Source: Pseudoglutamicibacter cumminsii (lineage in GTDB: Bacteria > Actinomycetota > Actinomycetes > Actinomycetales > Micrococcaceae). Taken from it: a stretch of DNA of 64,000 nt. Below the pieces are notes generated by a model, which saw only the letters and a program-made list of their open reading frames with translations, searched no databases and had not been told where the DNA came from. The position numbers and the translations under genes were made by a program. Of the stretch, positions 44,723 to 52,816 are shown in pieces; within the stretch, counting starts at the first letter, position 1; each line of letters begins with the position of its first letter. The stretch covers positions 1,736,001-1,800,000 of the forward strand of contig NZ_JAFBCO010000001.1 in the NCBI RefSeq assembly GCF_016907775.1, written 5' to 3'.

Positions 44723-46003
44723 GTGAGCTTCGATGTTGTAGAACTTGATCAGAGTAGTTCGGCGAGCTCCGCAGGTTCGGACATCCGGTCAGCCGGCGAG
44801 GCCATCGTGGGCGCGATGAACAGTGTTCAAGGTCGGTGGAGCCCCATCGGTGGGCAATACATTGCGCCGGAATCCGGGCAGGTCGTCACCGCGATGGAAA
44901 CTCCCACGATGACGAGCGTGCAGATTGATGAAGCTACGCAACGTGTGAAATCGGCGTTGGATTCATACGCTTCCGCGTTGGACTCATTGAATCAACAGCG
45001 TGACCGGATTCTGGATAAGATCGCACGGTACGACGCTATGAATCCGGCTCCTGACGATCTTGAAGGGCAGAAGGAAAAGGAACGGCTTCGCCAAGAGATC
45101 GAGTCCGACTGCCAACAGCTGGCTCAAGATAAGGACAGCGCGCAGAACGCGTGCCAGGGCCAGTTGCTTGGCATCTCGGTTGCCGGACACTCGGCATCGA
45201 TGGCGGACGGGGTCGATCTTGCGAAGGCCAATGAGGCTGGCGGCAAGGTCGTCGGTAGCTTCTTCAAGACTCTTTGGGACAAGGTTGCGCGCAACAACAG
45301 CGTTGAGGGACCGTTTGGCGTCATGGCTCAAGCGAGCCTACTGTTTATGGACAAGTGGAAGTACACCGCGCAGTTCTTCCAGATGTCGGGTCGCTGGACC
45401 ACCATGATCAGCGGCGATACTGCGTGGAAACTGCCGAAGACGTTCCAGTATCTGGCCGATAAGGGAGGCGTCAGCCTGGCCTTGATCCATAAGTTCAGCG
45501 GGTGGCAACATGGTGCCACTCCGCAAAGCTGGAATCCGATGGCTAAACCGACCACCTTCAAGGAAGGGGTCAAAGCCTTCGCCGGTCGATCGCTGTTGAA
45601 GCTCGAAGGTTCAGGCAACCGCGCTGCGCTGAACGCGGTTGACAAGCCGTTCATTAGTTCCATGAGCAATGCCGGCAAGGCTCTGTCGAGGGCAAGCACC
45701 GTAGTTGGCCTCGCGACCACGGGTATGGCGAGCTGGCAAGCGGACTCTAAGACCTATCCGGCTATGGGTAACGGCGAGAAGCTTGCCCGAGCAGGTGTCA
45801 GGGCAGGGGCCTCCACAGCGGGCGGATGGGTTGGAGCCAAGACTGGCGCGGCTACAGGTGCCGCGCTGGGTTCCTTTGTCGGACCAGTTGGTACCGCCGT
45901 CGGCGCAGTCGCAGGTGGCATCATCGGCGGTGTCGTAGGTGGCAAGGCTGGCGGATGGGCCGGCGAGAAACTCATCCAGGGGGCTGAGTATGTGGCCCAC
46001 TGA
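44723..46003 (+). CDS. Candidate type VII effector with glycine-zipper C-terminus
   Basis: A 426-aa protein. Residues 1-150 are helical and secretion-domain-like: SVQGRWSPIGGQY near residue 40, then a coiled coil (VKSALDSYASALDSLNQQ and following, about 75-140). Residues 150-350 have no recognised domain. Residues about 355-420 are Gly/Ala-rich with repeated G-x-x-x-G spacing (WVGAKTGAATGAALGSFVGP, then GAVAGGIIGGVVGG), a glycine zipper typical of membrane-inserting or pore-forming proteins. No signal peptide. The GTG directly follows the upstream stop. A toxin role is inferred from layout and position. Confidence 0.7.
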   Translation: MSFDVVELDQSSSASSAGSDIRSAGEAIVGAMNSVQGRWSPIGGQYIAPESGQVVTAMETPTMTSVQIDEATQRVKSALDSYASALDSLNQQRDRILDKIARYDAMNPAPDDLEGQKEKERLRQEIESDCQQLAQDKDSAQNACQGQLLGISVAGHSASMADGVDLAKANEAGGKVVGSFFKTLWDKVARNNSVEGPFGVMAQASLLFMDKWKYTAQFFQMSGRWTTMISGDTAWKLPKTFQYLADKGGVSLALIHKFSGWQHGATPQSWNPMAKPTTFKEGVKAFAGRSLLKLEGSGNRAALNAVDKPFISSMSNAGKALSRASTVVGLATTGMASWQADSKTYPAMGNGEKLARAGVRAGASTAGGWVGAKTGAATGAALGSFVGPVGTAVGAVAGGIIGGVVGGKAGGWAGEKLIQGAEYVAH

Positions 46004-46087
46004 GCTACTGCAGCTGAGCGCGGCTCGTTAGCCTAAACCAACAAAGCTCGCGACAGTGCGACGCCGATGAGGAGGACAACGAAACTC

Positions 46088-46582
46088 ATGAGCAACCCAG
46101 AGTCTGGGGTTACGATCTCTGAACATCCTGACGCACAGTTCAGGCTGTCCATTCCCGATAGTTGGGACGTGGACACGTCTGGAAGTGATAAGGGAATGTT
46201 CATTTACCAGGACACGACAGCGTGGGGCGGTCGCTTCCACCCCAATGTTGTGGTGATCCAGAGGTCGTACGACAACCGGCACGAGAACGAGGAAGACTAC
46301 TACAAGGAAATCCTCGCAACCGATGCCGGTTTGGCAGAACAGCTAGCTGAATACCGGAACATCCATCTCGGGTGGGACACATTGGGGGACGACGACACGC
46401 CAGCAATCCTGCGGGTCGCTTCATACCGCAATGACGAAGGCACGCCACTCATGCTGTACCAATGGCACGCTGTGCGCAGCGGCATCGAGATCAGCTTTGC
46501 AGTGACGTTCCCAACCGCGTTATACCGGGAATGGGCGCAACCGGCATGGCTCTGGTCGAAGGATTTCGAATGGACAGTGTAG
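46088..46582 (+). CDS. LpqN/DcrB-like protein without lipobox
   Basis: A 164-aa protein resembling the Mog1/PsbP-like fold of the LpqN/LpqT family: AQFRLSIPDSWDV near the N-terminus, then FHPNVVVIQRSYDN and the closing SFAVTFPTALYREW. It has no signal peptide or lipobox cysteine, so it is probably cytoplasmic. AGGAGG lies 12 nt before ATG 46088; an ATG at 46067 without a ribosome-binding site would add 7 residues. Cytoplasmic proteins placed after an effector gene are often chaperones or immunity proteins, but nothing here proves it. Confidence 0.6.
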   Translation: MSNPESGVTISEHPDAQFRLSIPDSWDVDTSGSDKGMFIYQDTTAWGGRFHPNVVVIQRSYDNRHENEEDYYKEILATDAGLAEQLAEYRNIHLGWDTLGDDDTPAILRVASYRNDEGTPLMLYQWHAVRSGIEISFAVTFPTALYREWAQPAWLWSKDFEWTV

Positions 46583-47349
46583 ATACGAGTCAAGAAGAAC
46601 AGCAGCTAGCGATCGTGTTGCCTCGCCACCAGTTCAGCGAACTGGTCAGCGGGACTTTCGAAGGCGACGGCCCCACGATCCATGATGTCGCTGATGAGCG
46701 TGTGCTTGACGACGGAAAGGCGCCATCACAGTACACACTGTTTTGGCACGTCTACACGACCTACCGAAGCTTCGCACTCATCGAAAGGCTACGTCCAGAC
46801 GGTACCGAGAACAGGGTTTACCTCTGGATCGGCCCAGAAGGCATCATCGTTGCAGGGGACAACCAGACGGAAAGCACTGTAACGATGATTGCTACTGAGC
46901 TCGATAGTCGTTTCACGTTCCTGATTGATGGCATGGTTCTTGGCCGGCGTAATTTCCCTCGCGAATATGAGCCCGGCTACGGAGTCGTCCAGCAGAAGGA
47001 CATCATGAATGTCATTTCGCCGGACCTTTCAGAAACAGAGAGGAGAGCATCCGCGAACAGGCTCGCTGAATCGGTGAGCCATGTTCAACCAGAGATGGCT
47101 CAAGACCTCGTGGATGGACAGTTTGAGGCGATTTCAATCGTTGTGGAATGGCAAGCTGGTTCCCGGAACGAGACCCGTAGCCTCGTCTACCTGGACACTC
47201 CGCACGGCTACCTTCTATACAACACGGAACGTCACATGATGCGCAAAGAACATCAGCTCGAGCCTGCGCCGGGCTGGTATGTCCTAGCGCAGGCTGTGAG
47301 CCTGCTCCCGACCGAGGAGATCATTGCTTCTTGGCAGGGGCAAGACTAG
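46570..47349 (+). CDS. Secretion-locus protein of unknown family (possibly EspG-like)
   Basis: A 259-aa soluble alpha/beta protein, overlapping the previous gene by 13 bp. GAAGGA stands before the ATG. It has no signal peptide or membrane helix. Segments such as RVYLWIGPEGIIVAGDN and RSLVYLDTPHGYLLYNTERH suggest paired beta-sheet halves, faintly like the internal duplication of EspG, the substrate chaperone of ESX systems of about the same length. The resemblance is by eye only. It could instead be an immunity protein. Confidence 0.55.
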   Translation: MDSVDTSQEEQQLAIVLPRHQFSELVSGTFEGDGPTIHDVADERVLDDGKAPSQYTLFWHVYTTYRSFALIERLRPDGTENRVYLWIGPEGIIVAGDNQTESTVTMIATELDSRFTFLIDGMVLGRRNFPREYEPGYGVVQQKDIMNVISPDLSETERRASANRLAESVSHVQPEMAQDLVDGQFEAISIVVEWQAGSRNETRSLVYLDTPHGYLLYNTERHMMRKEHQLEPAPGWYVLAQAVSLLPTEEIIASWQGQD

Positions 47350-47368
47350 GGATCGGAGGTAACGCACT

Positions 47369-47809
47369 ATGGGAGACATCCTTCTTTTCTCTGCCGTAGT
47401 CATTGCCACGATCGTGTACTGGATCATGTACGTCAAGGTTGTGCGCAAACCACAATCTGATTCGTGGTACCAAGACGTGTGGAGCATATCTAGTCTCTAT
47501 GCGTTTCCGTACGGCTCTCTGATTGTGGGTTCGGCGGCGGCTTTGGGTCTGTTCGCTCAGCTCAATATTCCGGAGGATATCGCGTTCTGGCTCTACGAAA
47601 TCCCGTTGCTGTTGGTCTTCATCACCGGGGTCATCGGGTTTCTGGGTGCTATGGGCATTCCGCTTCCTTACCCCTTCACCCCGAAATGGGTTCTTAAGAA
47701 ACGCAAGGAAGAGCGAGCCAAGGCACGGGCACGGCGTGCAGAACGCAAGCGGAAACGTGAGGCTGCGAAACGTGAGGAACGTCGGGAGATGACCTCAAAC
47801 ATGAGTTGA
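47369..47809 (+). CDS. Small three-helix membrane protein with basic tail
   Basis: A 146-aa membrane protein closing the rightward secretion operon. It has three hydrophobic segments (ILLFSAVVIATIVYWIMYVKV, SLIVGSAAALGLFAQ, IPLLLVFITGVIGFLGAMG) and a very basic C-terminal 45 residues of Lys/Arg/Glu-Ala runs, predicted helical and cytoplasmic. No family recognised. GGAGG lies 10 nt before the ATG. Immunity to a pore-forming effector would suit a membrane protein in this place, but that is speculation. Confidence 0.65.
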   Translation: MGDILLFSAVVIATIVYWIMYVKVVRKPQSDSWYQDVWSISSLYAFPYGSLIVGSAAALGLFAQLNIPEDIAFWLYEIPLLLVFITGVIGFLGAMGIPLPYPFTPKWVLKKRKEERAKARARRAERKRKREAAKREERREMTSNMS

Positions 47810-47822
47810 TATCCGCTCAGTA

Positions 47823-47858
47823 TTGTGGGCGCTCAGGTGAAAGCCTGAGCGCCCACAA
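47823..47858 (+). terminator. Terminator of the rightward secretion operon
   Basis: A perfect 15-bp stem TTGTGGGCGCTCAGG with complement and loop TGAAAG, 14 nt after the stop, followed by CGTTTAA. Confidence 0.8.
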
Positions 47859-47880
47859 CGTTTAACGCCCACAACGTTTA
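47851..47880. repeat. Two tandem 16-bp units
   Basis: GCCCACAACGTTTAAC is repeated with a 16-bp period. The first copy supplies one arm of the preceding terminator hairpin. Confidence 0.7.
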
Positions 47881-47925
47881 AGGTGCGCTGTTGTAGGGCA
47901 ACTGTTCCTGAAGTGGCGGGGAATC

Positions 47926-49209
47926 CTAGACCCGGGTTTCCGTCACCGTGAACGTCGCATCACGGTCCAGTTGGCGAGTCTGCCCGATGTTCTCGCGCAG
48001 AAACGCCCGGTACCGCAAATGAGAATTCCACACAGCGATGATGCGGCCGCCTCGGCCCGCGATCTCACGAGCCGCAAACAACAACTTCTCACCAATAGCA
48101 CGTTCCACCACGGCACCCTGGTGGAACGGCGGATTCACCAAAACAAGACGAGGCGAGTACGGCCTATCAGGACGCCTCGCATCGGCATGCCTCTCATCGT
48201 CCGCCGGCAACAAGTGCTCACCCGCATCAGCCGCAACCGCTCGCACCTGGTCAGCGACACCAGAGGCTCGGGCACTCGCGATCGTAGCTGCAACGGCCGC
48301 AGCGGAATCGTCCGTGGCCTCAACGTGAGCATCCGGCCAGCGACGCGCAGCCCACACGGCGATGGTCCCATTACCGCAACCGAGATCCACAACCTCCTGG
48401 CCGGGCTCCGGGTCGATGTCGTGATCCGAGATCGCTTCGAGCATGAACGTCGTGCCCGGATCAAGGCGGTTCCGCCCAAACACCCGGGCATCTCCGTGCA
48501 GCGTCACCTTGTTACCCGCAACCACGACAGTGCGTGGCTCCGGCGACAAGACCTTCCGAGTCGCATCGGCATCCTGTTGCCGAGCGTCAACCAAAACCTT
48601 CAAGACACGCGACTTCTTGCGGCCACGCTGAGGCTGAACCTCGCCAAGCCAGAGCTCAAGCGGCTTGTTCATCGCTGGCGTCATATGTTTATCGCGGCCA
48701 CCGGCCCACACCGTCGCGCCATCCGCTACCAGCCCGCGCAACGCAACAGCCCAATACTCAACCTCGGCAACAGACCGAGGTAGCTGCCACAAAACCAGCC
48801 GGAACCCGCCATCGGGGGTAATGGCGGCATCGGCCACCTCATCCAGCGACGCGAAGGCAGAGAAGCCATCCACGCCAAGGTCCTCCGCGTTGGCCTTCAA
48901 CGCGGTCAGCAAAGCAACCGAATCCTGAACCGTGACAACCCCACGCACGCCGGCCTCAATAAGGCCCAACGTCAGCGCGCCATAGCGGTCGCCCAGAACC
49001 AAGACATGTTCGCCGGTAAGACCCTCGGCAGCTACCTGGGCAAGGCCGTGATCCAAAAGCAGCTGGTCAGTAGCGTCCCACGCACGTAATTCGGGGGACT
49101 CGATGTCCGGCCAGCGCCGCAACGAACCCCAACTCGCCGGAACCTGCTGTGAGCCGCTACCGGCTGCTGAGCCCTGAACACCGGCCGCTGTGCCTTGATC
49201 ACGAGTCAC
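47926..49209 (-). CDS. Class I SAM methyltransferase, RlmG/RsmC type
   Basis: A 427-aa protein with two Rossmann-like halves, the layout of the 23S/16S guanine-N2 methyltransferases RlmG and RsmC. The C-terminal catalytic half has the SAM loop EVVDLGCGNGTIAVWAAR and the N-methyltransferase motif NPPFHQG. The first half (LVLGDRYGALTLGL) is the degenerate copy. Which rRNA base it modifies cannot be told. The GTG at 49209 overlaps the yigZ stop as GTGA; a GTG at 49218 would add 3 residues. Confidence 0.85.
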   Translation of the reverse strand: MTRDQGTAAGVQGSAAGSGSQQVPASWGSLRRWPDIESPELRAWDATDQLLLDHGLAQVAAEGLTGEHVLVLGDRYGALTLGLIEAGVRGVVTVQDSVALLTALKANAEDLGVDGFSAFASLDEVADAAITPDGGFRLVLWQLPRSVAEVEYWAVALRGLVADGATVWAGGRDKHMTPAMNKPLELWLGEVQPQRGRKKSRVLKVLVDARQQDADATRKVLSPEPRTVVVAGNKVTLHGDARVFGRNRLDPGTTFMLEAISDHDIDPEPGQEVVDLGCGNGTIAVWAARRWPDAHVEATDDSAAAVAATIASARASGVADQVRAVAADAGEHLLPADDERHADARRPDRPYSPRLVLVNPPFHQGAVVERAIGEKLLFAAREIAGRGGRIIAVWNSHLRYRAFLRENIGQTRQLDRDATFTVTETRV

Positions 49210-49898
49210 TGCGCCCACACCGCCCGTCCTTCCACGATGTCAACCTCACCGGCGAAGGCCGTCTGCAACGCGGCCCGCGCACCGCCGATGCCGTCCTCGG
49301 AATCAGCGACAGCGATCGTGATGCAACATCCGGTGGCCGAATACGTCGTGTCCAGCAACGTGTACCCCAAGCCGCGCATCACATGTTCGGCGCGGCCCGC
49401 CTGAGCCATGTCCACCGTAACCAAAAGTTCTCGCTGACGGTGCCACGTCTCAAAACGCGCGCCATCCAGCGCCTGCGAAACCGAATCCGAATACGCGCGA
49501 ACCAAGCCGCCCGCACCCAACAGGATCCCACCAAACCAGCGCGTGACCACCGCGACGATGTCCGTGAGGTCGCGGCGCTCATCGGAGGTTTCACGCTGAG
49601 CCAGTGCCGTCAACATGGGGATGCCAGCGGTCCCAGCCGGCTCGCCGTCATCGGAAGAGCGCTGGGTGTCTTGATCAGGGCCCAGAACAAATGCAGAGCA
49701 GTGGTGGCGGGCATCGTGGAACGCGCGGCGCTGCTCCTCGATCACAGCGCGGGCATCGTCCTCGGTACGCACCGGCGCCAGGACGGTGCGGAACACGGAA
49801 CGTTGAATCTCGATCTCGTGCACGTGCTCAGCCGCCAAACGCGTAAAGCGGGAGGCCCGCACGTGCGGGTCAGCAAGCTCAATCGGGGAGGAAGTCAT
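49206..49898 (-). CDS. yigZ: IMPACT/YigZ-family protein
   Basis: A 230-aa protein of the IMPACT/UPF0029 family. The signature is DDGEPAGTAGIPML (residues about 83-96) with the preceding histidine-rich FHDARHHCSAFVLG and the following VTRWFGGILLGAGGLVRAY. The bacterial members' role is poorly known; the eukaryotic one regulates translation under stress. The ATG at 49898 has TAGACT seven bases upstream and no SD, which points to a leaderless transcript. It is translationally coupled to the methyltransferase gene downstream. Confidence 0.92.
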   Translation of the reverse strand: MTSSPIELADPHVRASRFTRLAAEHVHEIEIQRSVFRTVLAPVRTEDDARAVIEEQRRAFHDARHHCSAFVLGPDQDTQRSSDDGEPAGTAGIPMLTALAQRETSDERRDLTDIVAVVTRWFGGILLGAGGLVRAYSDSVSQALDGARFETWHRQRELLVTVDMAQAGRAEHVMRGLGYTLLDTTYSATGCCITIAVADSEDGIGGARAALQTAFAGEVDIVEGRAVWAQ

Positions 49899-49905
49899 CG
49901 TTTCC

Positions 49906-49911
49906 AGTCTA
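49906..49911 (-). promoter_or_regulatory. -10 hexamer of yigZ (leaderless type)
   Basis: TAGACT on the reverse strand ends seven bases before the yigZ ATG. Confidence 0.55.
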
Positions 49912-49999
49912 GATGCCAACTACAGTGGATGAAGGACCCAGCGAGCAGGACTCAGCGACCAAGACGCAGCCAGCAGGACCCGGCTTTCAAGGAGGCAAC

Positions 50000-50647
50000 G
50001 TGACGGATCAGCCGAGGAACAACCCGCGCATCGGGCTCACAGGCGGGATCGCGGCAGGCAAGTCGACTGTTGCGCGGAGGCTCGCTGAGGAGCACGGCGC
50101 ACTCATCATCGATGCGGACACGATCGTGCGCAAGCTACAGGAGCCGGGAGGCCGTGGGCTGGAAGCGATCGTCGCGGAGTTCGGCGACGACATGCTGACC
50201 GCAGACGGCACCCTGGATAGGGCCCGGCTCGGCGCCTTGGTCTTCAACGACGAGGATGCGCGGGCGCGCCTGAATGCGATCATCCACCCGATGGTGCGGG
50301 AAGAAGCGCAGCGCCTCGCTGACTCTGCCGCGCCGGGACAGTTGATCATCGAGGACATCCCGTTGTTGGTTGAAAGCGGCCAGGCGGGCCGCTTCGATCA
50401 CGTGATGGTGGTTGAGGCACCGCTTGCCGAGCGGGTGCGCCGCATGGTCGAAGACCGCGGAATGCACGAGGACGATGCCCACGCCCGCATCAAGGCGCAG
50501 GCGACGGATGAACAGCGGCGTGAAGTCGCAACGCATGTGCTGGTGAACCACGGCTCGGTGGATGAACTACATCAAGCGGTCGATGCGGCGGTCGCCTCGA
50601 TCATCGCGGTGCCGCGCGACGCTGATAGCGGCAGGGGTACCGACTAG
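50000..50647 (+). CDS. coaE: Dephospho-CoA kinase
   Basis: A 215-aa P-loop kinase for the last step of coenzyme A synthesis. Walker A is RIGLTGGIAAGKSTVARRL (residues about 12-30); the CoA-domain signature DADTIVRKLQEPGG and the lid region RMVEDRGMHEDDAHARI follow. The GTG at 50000 is chosen because AAGGAGG lies 5 nt ahead and homology begins just after it; in-frame codons upstream add a non-conserved stretch. It is 9 nt from uvrB, a common pairing. Confidence 0.95.
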   Translation: MTDQPRNNPRIGLTGGIAAGKSTVARRLAEEHGALIIDADTIVRKLQEPGGRGLEAIVAEFGDDMLTADGTLDRARLGALVFNDEDARARLNAIIHPMVREEAQRLADSAAPGQLIIEDIPLLVESGQAGRFDHVMVVEAPLAERVRRMVEDRGMHEDDAHARIKAQATDEQRREVATHVLVNHGSVDELHQAVDAAVASIIAVPRDADSGRGTD

Positions 50648-50650
50648 GCT
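50645..50650 (+). promoter_or_regulatory. -10 hexamer of uvrB (leaderless type)
   Basis: TAGGCT overlaps the coaE stop codon and ends six bases before the uvrB ATG. It suggests a uvrB promoter separate from the coaE message, perhaps a damage-induced one; no clear LexA box was found by eye. Confidence 0.5.
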
Positions 50651-50656
50651 TAACGC

Positions 50657-52750
50657 ATGTCGTTGGCGCAGAAAATTGATCGTGTGGTCCACCCGTTCGA
50701 GGTGGTTTCTGAATTCGAGCCGGCAGGGGATCAGCCGCAAGCTATTGCGGAGCTCAAGCAACGCATCGAAGGCGGGGAGAAGGACGTCGTCCTGTTGGGC
50801 GCGACCGGTACCGGTAAGTCCGCTACCGCGGCGTGGCTCATCGAAGCCGTGCAACGCCCGACGCTCGTCCTGGTTCAGAACAAGACGCTGGCCGCGCAGC
50901 TGGCCAACGAGTTAAGGCACCTGCTGCCGAACAACGCGGTCGAATACTTCGTCTCGTACTACGACTACTATCAGCCGGAAGCCTATGTTCCGCAGACCGA
51001 TACGTTCATCGAGAAGGACTCCTCGATCAACGAAGAAGTCGAACGTCTTCGGCACTCCGCAACCAACGCGCTGTTAACCCGCCGCGACTGCGTCGTCGTA
51101 TCCACGGTCTCCTGCATCTACGGCCTCGGTACCCCTGAGGAATATATCAAGCAAATGGTGACCCTCAAGGTCGGCCAGGAACTGGACCGCGACCAGATGC
51201 TACGGCAGTTCGTGCAGATGCAGTACACCCGCAACGACGTGGACTTCCACCGCGGAACGTTCCGCGTGCGCGGCGACACGGTCGAGATCATCCCGATGTA
51301 TGAAGAGCTCGCGGTGCGCGTCGAGTTCTTTGGCGACGAGATCGAATCGATCCAGACCCTGAACCCGATCACGGGCGATGTGGTTCGCGACGAAAACGAA
51401 ATGTACATCTTCCCGGCCTCCCACTACGTGGCCGGCGATGACCGCATGCACCAGGCGATCGGAACCATAGAGGACGAGCTGCGTGAGCGACTGCAAGAGC
51501 TAGAGAGCCAGAACAAGCTCGTTGAAGCTCAGCGCTTGCGGATGCGTACGACCTACGACCTCGAAATGATGCAGCAGATGGGCTTCTGCAACGGCATCGA
51601 GAACTATTCACGCCACATCGACGGCCGTGCAGCCGGTTCCGCGCCGCACTGCTTGCTGGATTACTTCCCGGATGACTTTCTGCTCATCATCGATGAGTCC
51701 CACGTGACTGTGCCGCAGATCGGCGGAATGTACGAAGGCGACATGTCCCGTAAACGGACCCTCGTCGAACACGGATTCCGTCTGCCTTCCGCGATGGACA
51801 ACCGCCCGCTCAAATGGGACGAGTTCCTCGAACGGATCGGCCAGACCGTCTACTTGTCCGCAACGCCAGGCAGGTATGAGCTGTCCCAGGCCGACGGCTA
51901 CGTCGAACAGATCATTCGCCCAACTGGCTTGGTGGATCCCAAGATTACAGTCAAACCAACCAAGGGGCAGATCGACGACCTCCTGGGTGAGATCAACGAA
52001 CGCGTCGCCCGCAACGAACGCGTACTCGTGACGACGCTGACCAAGCGGATGGCTGAAGACCTCACCGACTACCTCGCCGAGAACGGGGTCAAGGTCGAAT
52101 ACCTCCACTCCGACGTCGACACCCTACGCCGCGTCGAGCTGCTCACCGAGCTGCGGATGGGTACCTTCGATGTGCTCGTCGGCATCAACCTGCTCCGTGA
52201 GGGCCTTGACCTGCCCGAAGTCTCGCTCGTTGCGATCCTGGATGCGGACAAGGAAGGCTTTCTGCGCTCCACGACCTCGCTCATCCAGACCATCGGCCGT
52301 GCCGCACGTAACGTCAACGGCGAAGTACACATGTACGCCGACACGATGACCGACTCGATGAAGCAGGCAATCGAAGAGACCGAACGCCGCCGCGAAATCC
52401 AGATAGCGCACAACGAGAAACACGGGATCACCCCGGCCCCTCTCAAAAAGAAGATCGCGGACATCACCGAACAGCTCGCACGCGAAGACGCCGACACCAA
52501 CGAACTGCTCAACAACTTCGACTACGGCGCCGGCCACCGCGGCTACAACGCGCTACAAGACGACAAGAAGACCGATACACGCGGCGGAACCATCGCTGCG
52601 CCAAGCGAAGACCTCGCAACGCTCATCGCACAACTGTCCGAACAGATGCACGCGGCAGCCGCCGACCTTCAATTCGAACTCGCCGCACGATTGCGTGACG
52701 AAGTCGCAGACCTCAAGAAAGAACTGCGCGCCATGAAATCGGCCGAATAA
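50657..52750 (+). CDS. uvrB: Excinuclease ABC subunit B
   Basis: A 697-aa DNA-damage recognition helicase of nucleotide excision repair. Walker A is [15 protein letters not shown] near residues 48-62. The beta-hairpin that grips damaged [23 protein letters not shown], is at about 100-119. Helicase motifs include [13 protein letters not shown] and [13 protein letters not shown]. The C-terminal UVR motif that binds UvrC is [20 protein letters not shown] at the end of the protein. The length is normal. Confidence 0.98.
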   Translation: MSLAQKIDRVVHPFEVVSEFEPAGDQPQAIAELKQRIEGGEKDVVLLGATGTGKSATAAWLIEAVQRPTLVLVQNKTLAAQLANELRHLLPNNAVEYFVSYYDYYQPEAYVPQTDTFIEKDSSINEEVERLRHSATNALLTRRDCVVVSTVSCIYGLGTPEEYIKQMVTLKVGQELDRDQMLRQFVQMQYTRNDVDFHRGTFRVRGDTVEIIPMYEELAVRVEFFGDEIESIQTLNPITGDVVRDENEMYIFPASHYVAGDDRMHQAIGTIEDELRERLQELESQNKLVEAQRLRMRTTYDLEMMQQMGFCNGIENYSRHIDGRAAGSAPHCLLDYFPDDFLLIIDESHVTVPQIGGMYEGDMSRKRTLVEHGFRLPSAMDNRPLKWDEFLERIGQTVYLSATPGRYELSQADGYVEQIIRPTGLVDPKITVKPTKGQIDDLLGEINERVARNERVLVTTLTKRMAEDLTDYLAENGVKVEYLHSDVDTLRRVELLTELRMGTFDVLVGINLLREGLDLPEVSLVAILDADKEGFLRSTTSLIQTIGRAARNVNGEVHMYADTMTDSMKQAIEETERRREIQIAHNEKHGITPAPLKKKIADITEQLAREDADTNELLNNFDYGAGHRGYNALQDDKKTDTRGGTIAAPSEDLATLIAQLSEQMHAAAADLQFELAARLRDEVADLKKELRAMKSAE

Positions 52751-52782
52751 CCCTCCCGTAAAATAAACGAGAATGTATCGAC

Positions 52783-52801
52783 TCACCGGGCTAGCCGGTG
52801 A
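52783..52801 (+). promoter_or_regulatory. Short hairpin before terC
   Basis: TCACCGG-GCTAG-CCGGTGA forms a 7-bp stem 15 nt upstream of the terC start. It is too short to be a manganese riboswitch; it may be a weak uvrB terminator or a translation-control element. Confidence 0.4.
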
Positions 52802-52816
52802 CGTGGGAAGGACCCC

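Noticed and set aside
52751..52816. Manganese (yybP-ykoY) riboswitch before terC
   Set aside because: Only 66 nt are available and just one 7-bp hairpin is seen; the conserved loops of that riboswitch are absent.
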